Source: Planctomycetota bacterium (lineage in GTDB: Bacteria > Planctomycetota > Planctomycetia > Gemmatales > Gemmataceae). From it: a DNA stretch of 62,258 nucleotides. The stretch lies in contig QWOS01000089.1 in assembly GCA_003669555.1 (NCBI GenBank), forward strand, positions 1 through 62,258. The letters are read 5' to 3'. The notes beneath the pieces were generated by a model. The model saw only the letters and a list, made by a program, of their open reading frames with translations. It searched no databases and was not told the DNA's origin. The stretch's first letter is position 1. The number at the start of each line of letters is the position of its first letter. The position numbers and the translations under genes are program-made. This document shows, one piece after another, positions 53,412 to 61,977 of this stretch.

Positions 53412-55139
53412 TCACAGCTTTTTTTGTGGACCGTTCAAAACCAGCCCCAGCCAGGTATGCCGGACCAGGATCTGGTAGGTGGCCAGCAGGATCAGGATGG
53501 ACACACCATTCACCAGAAGGAATTTCAGCACAGCCGGTGTTTGCCAATCGCAGACAAACGCCTGGCCGGCGATTACCAGGGGCAGATGGGCCAGATAAAG
53601 CCAATAAGAAGAGTCGGACAGGTAGCGGCGAAAAGGATTTTCCCGATTCAGCACCGTGTGAAACATGCCAATCATGCCCACAGTCATCAACCAGGTGAAC
53701 AGAACCTGGACAGGGGCATTCAGCGCACGGTTGTCAAGTGTCGCCAGGCCAATGGGAAATATGCCTAGCAAAGCCAGAGGCAGCATCAACCACCATCCCT
53801 GCCCCAGCAGGGCCTGGCGATCATTGAGGCGTTGGTAATGCGAGCCAAAAAAGAAAAAGATGCCGTAATAGACCAGCATGTGAGGCTTGGGGATAATGCC
53901 CATCGCGGTGTCGGGGCCAAAGGCACCGGTGGGAGAAGCGCCGGGAAACCACGGCACATCCATAAACCATTGCGGGGCCAGCGTGAGGCCGATTGCCAGA
54001 ATCAGGGATGGAATGAGTGGCAAGCCACGGGGGCTACCCGCCGGAAACACCCGGCTCCATGCCCAAAAAAATGCCCCGTAAATCAAAACCAGCCAGACCA
54101 GGAACCACAAGAACCACAGGTAGCTCATGGTGGGATCCTCGAACAACTGGAATTTCCAGGGGCCGACGGTGATCCGGAACTGTTCCGAAGCCAGGTATCG
54201 CGCATAGGAAGTCAGCCAGGGATGGACCTCACTGGGTTTGGGAGCGGTGGCTTCGACTGAAGGTGCATCCTTTTCAACGGCTTTTTTAGTGAAAAACGCA
54301 GCCAGTCCAGATGTTGCCGCCTTGGTACCCAGGTAAAGGCGCACATCATTCCTGCCTTTATCCAGGTTCCCCCAATCGGCCGGCTCATTGCCGGTCAACA
54401 GTTTCAGGATGGTGTTGGTCAGTTCCACATCCGCGAAGGTGGACATCAGGGGCGTGATACCAGCCTTGTTGGCTGCCAGGCAATCACCTCCCCGTTCCAC
54501 CAGCAGTTTCAGGAGATCGATCCGGCCCAGAAAGGCAGCCGTGCTGAGAGGGGTAGAGCCATCAGCCGTAGTAGCCTTCGCACTGGCCCCATGATCAAGC
54601 AGTAAGCGGGTCATCGGTTCGTTGCCATACAAGACTGCCCAGCCCAGCGGACGGGTTTTGAACCGGGAATCGGTTTGCTCAATGTCAGCCCCTACTTCGA
54701 GGAGCCTTGTCACGGTTTCTGCATCCCCCTGAGTGATGGCAGCGATCAAAGGAGTGGCAGAATGACTGGCATTCCAGGCCATGGCCCACTCAGTCACCCG
54801 GTTGTTAAGAGGGATGAGGGTGGCCAGACCCAGCAGGCAGGGGACAAGAATGCGCGCCGCCCGATTTTTTAACATGCCCCCCAGGCCGCGCCGTGCCAAT
54901 AACAGGGCGGTGAAATAGCCGCTCACTAAAAAAAAGAGCTGCATGCGGAAGCCATGCACTGCTTCGATAAACCAATGGAAAGCCACGCTATTCTGGTTAT
55001 CAGTCACCAGCCAGGGGGTTCCCCCGAACGATAGGGCTGCGTGATAACCGATTCCCAGCAGCATGGCGAAAGCCCGCAAAGCGTCGAGGTCATGGCGGCG
55101 GTCCGCTTTCAAAACCGGCATTTCCAGAGTTCTTTCCAT
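53412..55139 (-). CDS. acyltransferase-3/OpgC-like membrane protein with inserted ankyrin repeats (copy 3)
   Basis: 575 residues, AAGGA 9 bases upstream. Begins DRRHDLDALRAFAMLLGIGYHAALSF, holding the R-x10-H motif of acyltransferase-3 proteins in the first helix, then FRMQLFFLVSGYF and a basic loop (RRGLGGMLKNRAARI). After the third helix comes an ankyrin block (about 125-250; HSATPLIAAITQGDAETVTRLLEVGAD), ending in DWGNLDKGRNDVRLYLG, and then the remaining seven or so membrane segments. Acyltransferase-3 enzymes acylate sugars from the cytoplasm; the ankyrin insert is not part of that family. Last gene of the cluster. Confidence 0.85.
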   Translation of the reverse strand: MERTLEMPVLKADRRHDLDALRAFAMLLGIGYHAALSFGGTPWLVTDNQNSVAFHWFIEAVHGFRMQLFFLVSGYFTALLLARRGLGGMLKNRAARILVPCLLGLATLIPLNNRVTEWAMAWNASHSATPLIAAITQGDAETVTRLLEVGADIEQTDSRFKTRPLGWAVLYGNEPMTRLLLDHGASAKATTADGSTPLSTAAFLGRIDLLKLLVERGGDCLAANKAGITPLMSTFADVELTNTILKLLTGNEPADWGNLDKGRNDVRLYLGTKAATSGLAAFFTKKAVEKDAPSVEATAPKPSEVHPWLTSYARYLASEQFRITVGPWKFQLFEDPTMSYLWFLWFLVWLVLIYGAFFWAWSRVFPAGSPRGLPLIPSLILAIGLTLAPQWFMDVPWFPGASPTGAFGPDTAMGIIPKPHMLVYYGIFFFFGSHYQRLNDRQALLGQGWWLMLPLALLGIFPIGLATLDNRALNAPVQVLFTWLMTVGMIGMFHTVLNRENPFRRYLSDSSYWLYLAHLPLVIAGQAFVCDWQTPAVLKFLLVNGVSILILLATYQILVRHTWLGLVLNGPQKKL

Positions 55140-55259
55140 GAATCAATGTCCTTCATTAAGCCCGGGTTGTCACTGACTCAAATTCAGCCTGCGTTTTGCG
55201 CGATAGACACGGATGGCATTGGTCTTGCCACATAAATACTCAACTGCAACTGCCTGGTT

Positions 55260-56945
55260 TCAAAGTATCTTCCGTGGACCATTCAGCAGCTTACCCAGCC
55301 AGGTATGGCGCACCAGAAGTTGGTAGGAAGCCACCAGCAACACCATGCAACCGGCGGTGACCAGGGAGAACTTCACCAGCGCGGGCATGGGCCAGTCTCG
55401 CACCAGTCCCTGCGTCCAAACCACCAGGGGCAGGTGGGCCAGGTAGAGCCAATAGGCTGAATCAGCGCAGTAACGGATGGTCTGGTTTTGCCAATTCAGA
55501 AAGCGGTGGAACACGCCGATCATGCCGAGAGTCATCAGCCAGGCATAGCCTGTTTGCAGTAGCACGCTCAGGAGGCGGTCCTCACGCCAAGCCAAACCCG
55601 CTGGTAATAAAATCCCCAGTGCCAGCGGCAGCCAAAGCCACCAGAGATAGCCCAGGCTGTCATGCCTGCTATCGAAGGAGAAATAATACGCACCAAAAAG
55701 ATAGAAAACAGCATAATAAGCCAGCAAGTGGGGCGGTGGCAGGATGCCTGTTGCCGTGTCAGGCCCAAAACCGGGTGTGGAGATACCCATGAATGCCTGA
55801 AACAGCGCGCTCAGGACCACAGCCAGTGCCAGGCCAGCCCATAAAGGCGGTTTACTGCCGACCGCTCCCCAATCCATTCGGGCCCCTATGGTCATAATCA
55901 GCGCCTGCAGGGCGACCAGCCAGCAGAGGAACCAAAGAAACCACAGGTGCCCGAAAATCCCGGTGTAAATCAGGTGAAACGGTCCCACACGCCATTGATC
56001 CGAGCTGAGAAGGGCTTGGTAAGATCCAAGCAAATTCCATGCTTCATCATTCTCTTGTTGTTCCAGTCCCAGTTCTCCGGCTATCAATTCACGCACCGCT
56101 TTGCGTCCCTCCTCAAGTTGGTCCCAGTCGTCAATCGGGATACCGATGGCCTGGGCAATCCCCTGGGTGGTGTCGGCATCCGCGAAAGAAACATCCATTA
56201 CCGTGTCACCAGAGTTTGTTTTTGCCTTGGGGTCAGCACCACGATCCAGCAGCAGTTTGGCAGCTTCGGGTCTGCCCATGAAAGCGGCGGCATGCAGTGG
56301 CCTGGCCCCGTCACGGTTTTCTGTCTCGAAGTTGCCGCCTTTCGCCAACAGGATTCGCACGATGTCAGTTTGCCCGCCCAGAACAGCCCAGGACAATGGT
56401 TTGATGCCATGCTGGGGATCGGCTTTTTCCACTAGCGCCCCAGCACCCAGCATCCGGTCCACACTTTCCGCGTCATTGGCGCGAATGGTCCGGATAAGGG
56501 GCGTATCGCCAGCCTGGCCATCAGGCGGGGTATTTGCCCGCATTGCCACCAGGATCATCAGTGGCTGAATGGTGACGAGCGCCAGCAGGCAAGGAACCAG
56601 AATGCGGGCGAGGCGGTTTTTCAGCATCGCTTTCATGCCACGCCGGTTACAAACCAGCGCGGCGAAAAAACCACTCACCAGAAAGAAAAGCTGCATGCGA
56701 AAACCATGCACAGCTTGCCCGAAAAATGCCAATGATTCGTCACTGTGTGAATCCACGACAATCCAGGGTTTGCCTGTGAAAGAGAGCGCCGCATGCAGCG
56801 CCACCCCCAGCAACATGGCAAAAGCCCTTAGGGCATCGAGGTCGTGCCGTCGCCCGGCGGATAATGCGGTCAGTTCGCGGGTGGAGCCCAGGGGTGGGCC
56901 TGTGCCCGGTTCCGCCGCTGATCGTGTTGATTGCTGGTCACGCAT
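55260..56945 (-). CDS. acyltransferase-3/OpgC-like membrane protein with inserted ankyrin repeats (copy 2)
   Basis: 561 residues from the ATG at 56945, which shares its A with the stop of the upstream copy (TGATG), so translation is probably coupled; the frame upstream of it only mirrors copy 1 in another frame. Motifs: AGRRHDLDALRAFAMLLGVALHAALSF (R-x10-H), FRMQLFFLVSGFFAALVC, ankyrin block (about 130-250; GDTPLIRTIRANDAESVDRMLGAGALVEKADP), junction motif DWDQLEEGRKAVRELIAG, then the second membrane block (LWFLWFLCWLVALQALI). Confidence 0.86.
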   Translation of the reverse strand: MRDQQSTRSAAEPGTGPPLGSTRELTALSAGRRHDLDALRAFAMLLGVALHAALSFTGKPWIVVDSHSDESLAFFGQAVHGFRMQLFFLVSGFFAALVCNRRGMKAMLKNRLARILVPCLLALVTIQPLMILVAMRANTPPDGQAGDTPLIRTIRANDAESVDRMLGAGALVEKADPQHGIKPLSWAVLGGQTDIVRILLAKGGNFETENRDGARPLHAAAFMGRPEAAKLLLDRGADPKAKTNSGDTVMDVSFADADTTQGIAQAIGIPIDDWDQLEEGRKAVRELIAGELGLEQQENDEAWNLLGSYQALLSSDQWRVGPFHLIYTGIFGHLWFLWFLCWLVALQALIMTIGARMDWGAVGSKPPLWAGLALAVVLSALFQAFMGISTPGFGPDTATGILPPPHLLAYYAVFYLFGAYYFSFDSRHDSLGYLWWLWLPLALGILLPAGLAWREDRLLSVLLQTGYAWLMTLGMIGVFHRFLNWQNQTIRYCADSAYWLYLAHLPLVVWTQGLVRDWPMPALVKFSLVTAGCMVLLVASYQLLVRHTWLGKLLNGPRKIL

Positions 56946-58642
56946 CAGGTTCTTTTCCTCGGTCCATTCAGCAGCCAGCCCAGAGGGGTGTATCGCACGA
57001 ACAGTTGATAGGTCAGCAACAAGGACAATGTCACCCCGATAAGGACTATGAAGAACTTGAGCATGGCCGGCATTTGCCAATCCCGCACCAGACCCTGGGC
57101 CGCAAAGACTGGAACCATGTGTGCCAGATAGAACCAATAGGCGGAATCCGACAAATAGCGGATGGCAGGGCTTTCAAAATTCATGTAGCGTCGAAAAACC
57201 CCCATCAGTCCCACAATCATCAGCCAGCAGTATGCCGTCTGGACCGGAACGGCCAACCAGCGGTTTTCCATGGTGTTGAGCCCGATTGGCAGGAAAACCA
57301 GCATTGCCAGAGGCAGCATTACCCACCAGTAGTGGCCCAGATGGTCATTCTGTTTGTCAAACGCGAAATAATAAGCGCCAAACAGGAAAAAAATGGCGTA
57401 ATGCACGATAAGGTGTGGCGCCGGCAACCAACCCGTGGTGGTGTCAGGTCCAAAACCAGGCCCCTGGATATGCATCAGGATATTGCTGAGCGCAGTCAGG
57501 ATAACCACCAGGGAAAGGCCGTATGGAAGCGGAATCCTTGAGGGTTTGCCTTGCAGGGATGGAAACAGGCCAGTGGATGCCAGCAGGGCATAAAAAACCA
57601 CCAGGACACAAAGGTCACGCAAGAACCATAAATGCCCGAAAGAATTCGTATAAATAAGGTGGATGGTTTCCGTCCCACGCTGGATTTTCCAAAAGTCCCA
57701 GCCGAGGAAATCCTGATAGTCATTGAGCAGGTTTTCGAGCTTTGGTTTATTGATTCCTGACGGATCGACCACCGGCGTGGCGAGCCCAGCGACTTCTTCC
57801 GGTGAAAGCCCGATTTTTGAAGCCAGTATTTCCCTGACGCTGATCCGCCCTTTTTCCAGTTGTTGCCAGTCCGTTATGGGTATGCCGATGGAATTAGTGA
57901 GGTCCCTGGTGAATTTTTCATCGGAAAAAGACAATTTCAGCGGTTGGACACCCGATCCATTTTTTGCGAGGGGGTCGGCACCCCTTTCAAGTAACAACCC
58001 GGCCGATATTGGCCTGCCAGTCAGAGCTGCGGCATGCAATGGATAACTGCCCGAGCGGTTGCGTGAATTGGGGTCAACTCCCTTGTCCAGAAGCAGGTGG
58101 ACCACCTCTTTATGCCCGGCATAGGCCGCGATGGTGATCAGCTTCATCCCGTGGGTTTCATCGGCTTCATTGGCGTCACCGCCAGCCAGGAGCAGGCTGT
58201 TTATTTGGTCGATCTCCCCGGCGCGGACGGCTTGCACCAGAGGACTATCAGTCCTGGGGCCTTTTTGCTCCTGCCCCTGGTTCATTTTGCCAATGATCCA
58301 TCCGGTTAATGGATTCAGCGTGAACAATGCGATCAGGCAAGGAATCAGGATCCGCAAGGTGCGGTTCTTCAGCATGGCCACCACCCCACGCTTCTGGCAT
58401 AGCATGGGAGTGAAAAACCCGCTTACCAAAAAGAAAAGCTCCATCCGGAAACCATGCACGCCCGAGGAAGAAAAGATTCCCAGCCAGGGTATGGGTTGAC
58501 TATCCCGGATAACCCAGGAGGGATTCACAAACGAATGAGCTGCGTGGTGGAACACTCCCAGGTACATGGCGAAGGCACGCAGGGCATCCAGATCATGACG
58601 CCTGCCAGTGGAAATAGCGGTTAATTCGCGGTTCGTGTCCAT
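56945..58642 (-). CDS. acyltransferase-3/OpgC-like membrane protein with inserted ankyrin repeats (copy 1)
   Basis: 565 residues, GAGG 5 bases upstream. TGRRHDLDALRAFAMYLGVFHHAAHSF (R-x10-H), FRMELFFLVSGFFTPML, ankyrin block (about 130-250; TDSPLVQAVRAGEIDQINSLLLAGGDANEADETHG, KEVVHLLLDKGVDPNSRNRSG), junction motif DWQQLEKGRISVREILAS, then membrane helices. The first of three paralogues, directly downstream of the exported ankyrin protein (54 bases). Confidence 0.86.
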   Translation of the reverse strand: MDTNRELTAISTGRRHDLDALRAFAMYLGVFHHAAHSFVNPSWVIRDSQPIPWLGIFSSSGVHGFRMELFFLVSGFFTPMLCQKRGVVAMLKNRTLRILIPCLIALFTLNPLTGWIIGKMNQGQEQKGPRTDSPLVQAVRAGEIDQINSLLLAGGDANEADETHGMKLITIAAYAGHKEVVHLLLDKGVDPNSRNRSGSYPLHAAALTGRPISAGLLLERGADPLAKNGSGVQPLKLSFSDEKFTRDLTNSIGIPITDWQQLEKGRISVREILASKIGLSPEEVAGLATPVVDPSGINKPKLENLLNDYQDFLGWDFWKIQRGTETIHLIYTNSFGHLWFLRDLCVLVVFYALLASTGLFPSLQGKPSRIPLPYGLSLVVILTALSNILMHIQGPGFGPDTTTGWLPAPHLIVHYAIFFLFGAYYFAFDKQNDHLGHYWWVMLPLAMLVFLPIGLNTMENRWLAVPVQTAYCWLMIVGLMGVFRRYMNFESPAIRYLSDSAYWFYLAHMVPVFAAQGLVRDWQMPAMLKFFIVLIGVTLSLLLTYQLFVRYTPLGWLLNGPRKRT

Positions 58643-58696
58643 TACAGCCTCAAGAAAATTAATCTGGATATTGGCACGGGCCTATCCTGCATTTTG

Positions 58697-59770
58697 TCAT
58701 TTCGCCAGGAGCCTTGTGGCGGCTTCACGCCCCACCCTGATCTGCTCCAGATTGCTGGTGATCCCAACCAGGGTTCCGATTCTGGTGTATTCAGCCACTA
58801 ATTCAGGCGTCCACGGCCTGGTCACGTTCTCCAATGCCGTTTTGCCATCGCCACCTCGACGGGTCTGGTCGGCACCGTTGGCCAATAACAGGGCCACCAG
58901 GTTGGCGTGCCCCATGTAGGCTGCCACCATCAAAGGCGTGGATCCGTCCTTGCTGGCACTGTCGGTCTTTGCGCCGGCCAGGAGCAGCTTGCGGCAGATC
59001 TCCTCCCGGCCCATGAGGGTTGCCTGAAATAGCGGGGTTACCCCGCCAATCGGTTCGGGAACATTCACATCAGCTCCTGAGCTGATTGCTTTTTGCGCTG
59101 ACTCGGCATCTCCTGCGGTGATGGCCGCCCACAAGTCGGGATCGGCTACCGGATGGATGCCGGGAACCGATTCCCGAGCCCCTGCAGCCTCCAGTACCTC
59201 GCGAACCAGCCGCTTCCTTTTCCTGCCACCAACTGAAGGCAGGTTGGTGGCGTCGAGGGGCGAGCTGCCATAGATATCAAGAGCGTTGGCCGAGGCTCCA
59301 GCCTGAAGCAGGATCCCGACCATCGAGGCATGGCCTTGCGAGGAGGCCCAATGGAGGGGGGTGCCACCATACTCATCGATGGCCTGGGCATTGAGATTGG
59401 CACCACGACGGATCAACAAAAGAGCCACCTCCATCTGGTTCACTGCTGCCGCTGCATGCAACGCTGTCCCACCATTGCCCGGAACATAGGGATGCATCAG
59501 CACCGCATTGATATCCATGCCACCATCCAGTTCCCGGGTCACCGCCATGGTGTCACCGGACCTGGCTGCAGTCCAAAGCGTGGTTCCCGGGACCATGAAT
59601 TCCGGAACGGCAGGGGCTGACGCAGGCTCGAGCAAAGCCACCCTGCCGCATGCGATTGAAGAACCTGCCAGGAACGGCAGAGCCATGCGAAGTGATCGAC
59701 GCAGAGTCCATGGCCTGGGATTTTGCCCGGGAATGCGCAACAAGAAACCGGCGATGGGAATCTCCTTCAT
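58697..59770 (-). CDS. exported ankyrin-repeat protein
   Basis: 357 residues. N-terminus TLRRSLRMALPFLAGSSIACGRVALL resembles a Tat signal (RRxLR) ending at a lipoprotein-like Cys, so a membrane-attached extracytoplasmic location is plausible. About seven ankyrin repeats (for example GGTALHAAAAVNQMEVALLLIRRGANLNAQ, GGTPLHWASSQGHASMVGILLQAGASANAL, GSTPLMVAAYMGHANLVALLLANGAD), ending in ITSNLEQIRVGREAATRLLAK, similar to the motif ending the ankyrin block in the acyltransferases. Starts on the FecR stop (ATGA overlap). Confidence 0.85.
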   Translation of the reverse strand: MKEIPIAGFLLRIPGQNPRPWTLRRSLRMALPFLAGSSIACGRVALLEPASAPAVPEFMVPGTTLWTAARSGDTMAVTRELDGGMDINAVLMHPYVPGNGGTALHAAAAVNQMEVALLLIRRGANLNAQAIDEYGGTPLHWASSQGHASMVGILLQAGASANALDIYGSSPLDATNLPSVGGRKRKRLVREVLEAAGARESVPGIHPVADPDLWAAITAGDAESAQKAISSGADVNVPEPIGGVTPLFQATLMGREEICRKLLLAGAKTDSASKDGSTPLMVAAYMGHANLVALLLANGADQTRRGGDGKTALENVTRPWTPELVAEYTRIGTLVGITSNLEQIRVGREAATRLLAK

Positions 59771-61155
59771 CGTGGCATGCCTGGTTGACCCTGGAATTTT
59801 ACGGATTCCCCGGGGATCAGTTCGACTCTAGTGATTTCGATGCCTGAACCAGGGTTCCGCGTTCCGCACCACCAATCCTTCAGCTCCAGCCCAACAGGAT
59901 TTTTTGGGGAACCCGGGCAATTGGCTGCCAGGTTGGCGATGGGTAGCTCCAACAAAAAATCACCAGCCGCATTCATCCGGTCCAGCTCCAGGTTGGTGGA
60001 GTATTTGCCAGCCAGCCCCCCACCGGCATGCCTGAGGGTCACTCCCATGAAAACCGTTCCTGGCATCGGAGCCCGCCCCTGGATACGAAAACGGGCACCT
60101 TGCGATAACACCACCGGGGGAACTGGACCGCGGGAGGCGGAAATGACACATACCTGAACTATTTCATCTTCCCGATGGCCAGGCAGCAGAAGGGGCACGG
60201 TGGAGGCACGCCCTGCCCCCCTGGTGCTCTCCGGAAACCAGATACCGACAATAATTTGTTTCGGCAAAATGGCGGTCCAGGAATTCCCAGGTAACTGGCG
60301 TTGCAGGGTGCCCAGCTTCCCGTGATCGTTGGCGGAGGCGACAACCTGTTGACTGGCTGAGACTTCCATAACCGTACCATCGGCCAAACGGCGCAGCTTG
60401 ACCGAACCCTCCGTCACATCCAGCCGGGTCGATGCATTCTCCGCTTCGACTATGAACGCTGTGCCCAGGACGGTCATCATCGCGGCAGGGGTTTGAACGG
60501 TCATTGGCTGGCCCGGGGGCTGTGGCTGCACCTGAGCCGAAAAACTGCCCCGCTCCAGATGGAGTTGTTTCAGACCCGATCCGGTCATTGCCAGGGTGGA
60601 GGGTCCGGAAATGGTCACGCTGGAGCCGTCCCGGAAACCGACCTGCACCCAGGATTCCGCCGACAGGGATTCCAGCACCCCGGCGACGAGCGCCTGGCCT
60701 GTCATGGGCCTGGAGCCGACAGGATTTGTCCCTTCCCGCCACTGGACAGGTCCAGCCATGGCGATGATGCGGGCCGCCCCCGCTGGTTGCAGCAGCAACA
60801 CCCCACCGGTGAGCAAGATCAGGCCGGCAATAGCGAGGGCGGATGACCAAAAAATGCTTATTGTTCGCGGGCGTCGTTGCCGTCGCGGTTCGACTCTGGC
60901 CATGACACTCTGGACGAAGGCCTCCTGGCTGAGCGGTAGCCGTGCCATAGTGTCCTGGATAAAGCGCTTTTTCCCCGGCGGATTATCACGGGCCAATAGA
61001 TGAAGCAGGCTATGGATCCGGAAGTCGGCCGAGACCATTTTCCGCAGATGGGGATGATCGGCCAGCAAGTTGGCCAATTCTTCGGCGCTGGAATAATCCA
61101 GCCGCCCGTCCAGATAATCGCCCCATAGGCTGATACAGCGCTGTTGGGGGTTCAT
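59767..61155 (-). CDS. FecR-type sigma-factor regulator
   Basis: 462 residues from the ATG at 61155, one base after the sigma-factor stop; an in-frame ATG at 61185 would overlap it by 29 bases. N-terminal short cytoplasmic helix-turn part (about 10-90, SLWGDYLDGRLDYSSAEELANLLADHPHL, anti-sigma-like), one membrane helix (about 100-122, FWSSALAIAGLILLTGGVLLL), a periplasmic FecR domain (130-290; MTVQTPAAMMTVLGTAFIVEAENASTRLDVTEGSVKL), and a C-terminal jelly-roll-like part. FecR proteins relay surface signals to a sigma factor; here it pairs with the ECF gene. Confidence 0.9.
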   Translation of the reverse strand: MNPQQRCISLWGDYLDGRLDYSSAEELANLLADHPHLRKMVSADFRIHSLLHLLARDNPPGKKRFIQDTMARLPLSQEAFVQSVMARVEPRRQRRPRTISIFWSSALAIAGLILLTGGVLLLQPAGAARIIAMAGPVQWREGTNPVGSRPMTGQALVAGVLESLSAESWVQVGFRDGSSVTISGPSTLAMTGSGLKQLHLERGSFSAQVQPQPPGQPMTVQTPAAMMTVLGTAFIVEAENASTRLDVTEGSVKLRRLADGTVMEVSASQQVVASANDHGKLGTLQRQLPGNSWTAILPKQIIVGIWFPESTRGAGRASTVPLLLPGHREDEIVQVCVISASRGPVPPVVLSQGARFRIQGRAPMPGTVFMGVTLRHAGGGLAGKYSTNLELDRMNAAGDFLLELPIANLAANCPGSPKNPVGLELKDWWCGTRNPGSGIEITRVELIPGESVKFQGQPGMPR

Positions 61156-61156
61156 G

Positions 61157-61744
61157 TCAGGGGTTCCCGGATATTTCTGGGCCATTCGCGGCCATTTTTC
61201 CCCGGACGCAGGCGTGGAGGGCGCGCCGGAGCTTCCAGAGTTGTTTTTTCACTGCGGGTAAAGACCTGCCTGTTCGCACCGCCATCTCCTCAAGTGGCAC
61301 ACCGTCATAATAGCGCCAGCGCACAAACTGTTTCAGGTGATTGCCAAGCATTTCGACACAGTTCCGCAAGTGGTCCAGCCGGTTTTCCATGTTTTCTTGC
61401 GGTTGGTCTGGAACGCGGAGAGCTCTTTGCCGAAAAATTTCCGGGTTGAGTCTGGCATCGCGGCTCTTGCTCCGCCGCAAGCGGGTCAACTCGGTCTTGA
61501 GTTGGAAACGGGCAATCGTGAACAGCCAGGCGCCAAAATCAGTGCCGTTCCGGTATTTGTTCAAGCCAAGATAGGCGGCGACAAACGAGCGCTGCGCTAC
61601 CTCGTCGATGTCAACACCTGGGGAGGCACTGGCAGCCAGCCAGCCCCTGACAGGCCGTTCAAATGCCCTGACAATAATCGCGAAAGCATCCGCATCGCCA
61701 TCCCGCACCCGGCGGATCGCCCGATCTATGTCGTTATCACCCAT
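61157..61744 (-). CDS. ECF-type sigma-70 factor
   Basis: 195 residues from the ATG at 61744 (AGAGGG 8 bases upstream). Region 2 is DADAFAIIVRAFERPVRGWLAASASPGVDIDEVAQRSFVAAYLGLNKYR; region 4 is FVRWRYYDGVPLEEMAVRTGRSLPAVKKQLWKLRRALHACVRG, the helix-turn-helix that reads -35 elements. Short ECF (planctomycete-type) size. It is the first gene of the cluster and, with FecR downstream, probably controls transcription of the ankyrin and acyltransferase genes or a distant regulon. Confidence 0.93.
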   Translation of the reverse strand: MGDNDIDRAIRRVRDGDADAFAIIVRAFERPVRGWLAASASPGVDIDEVAQRSFVAAYLGLNKYRNGTDFGAWLFTIARFQLKTELTRLRRSKSRDARLNPEIFRQRALRVPDQPQENMENRLDHLRNCVEMLGNHLKQFVRWRYYDGVPLEEMAVRTGRSLPAVKKQLWKLRRALHACVRGKMAANGPEISGNP

Positions 61745-61977
61745 CGAATCGACCCTCTCCCACATACAGAATGGCAAAAAACCACCCCGGGTTACCCCCT
61801 CCTGAAGGTCTTCTGCCTGGTCCACGCAGTATGGCTGGTAATCAGGCTCTTTTTTCCACAACTTCCAAAGAAAAAAACATCAAACGATACAAGGAAGCCC
61901 GGTGGAGGCTTTTTCCGCCTTCATACAATAGGGCATTGGATCAATGCAGTTCCACCACCCGTTGCACGAGGTTTGCC

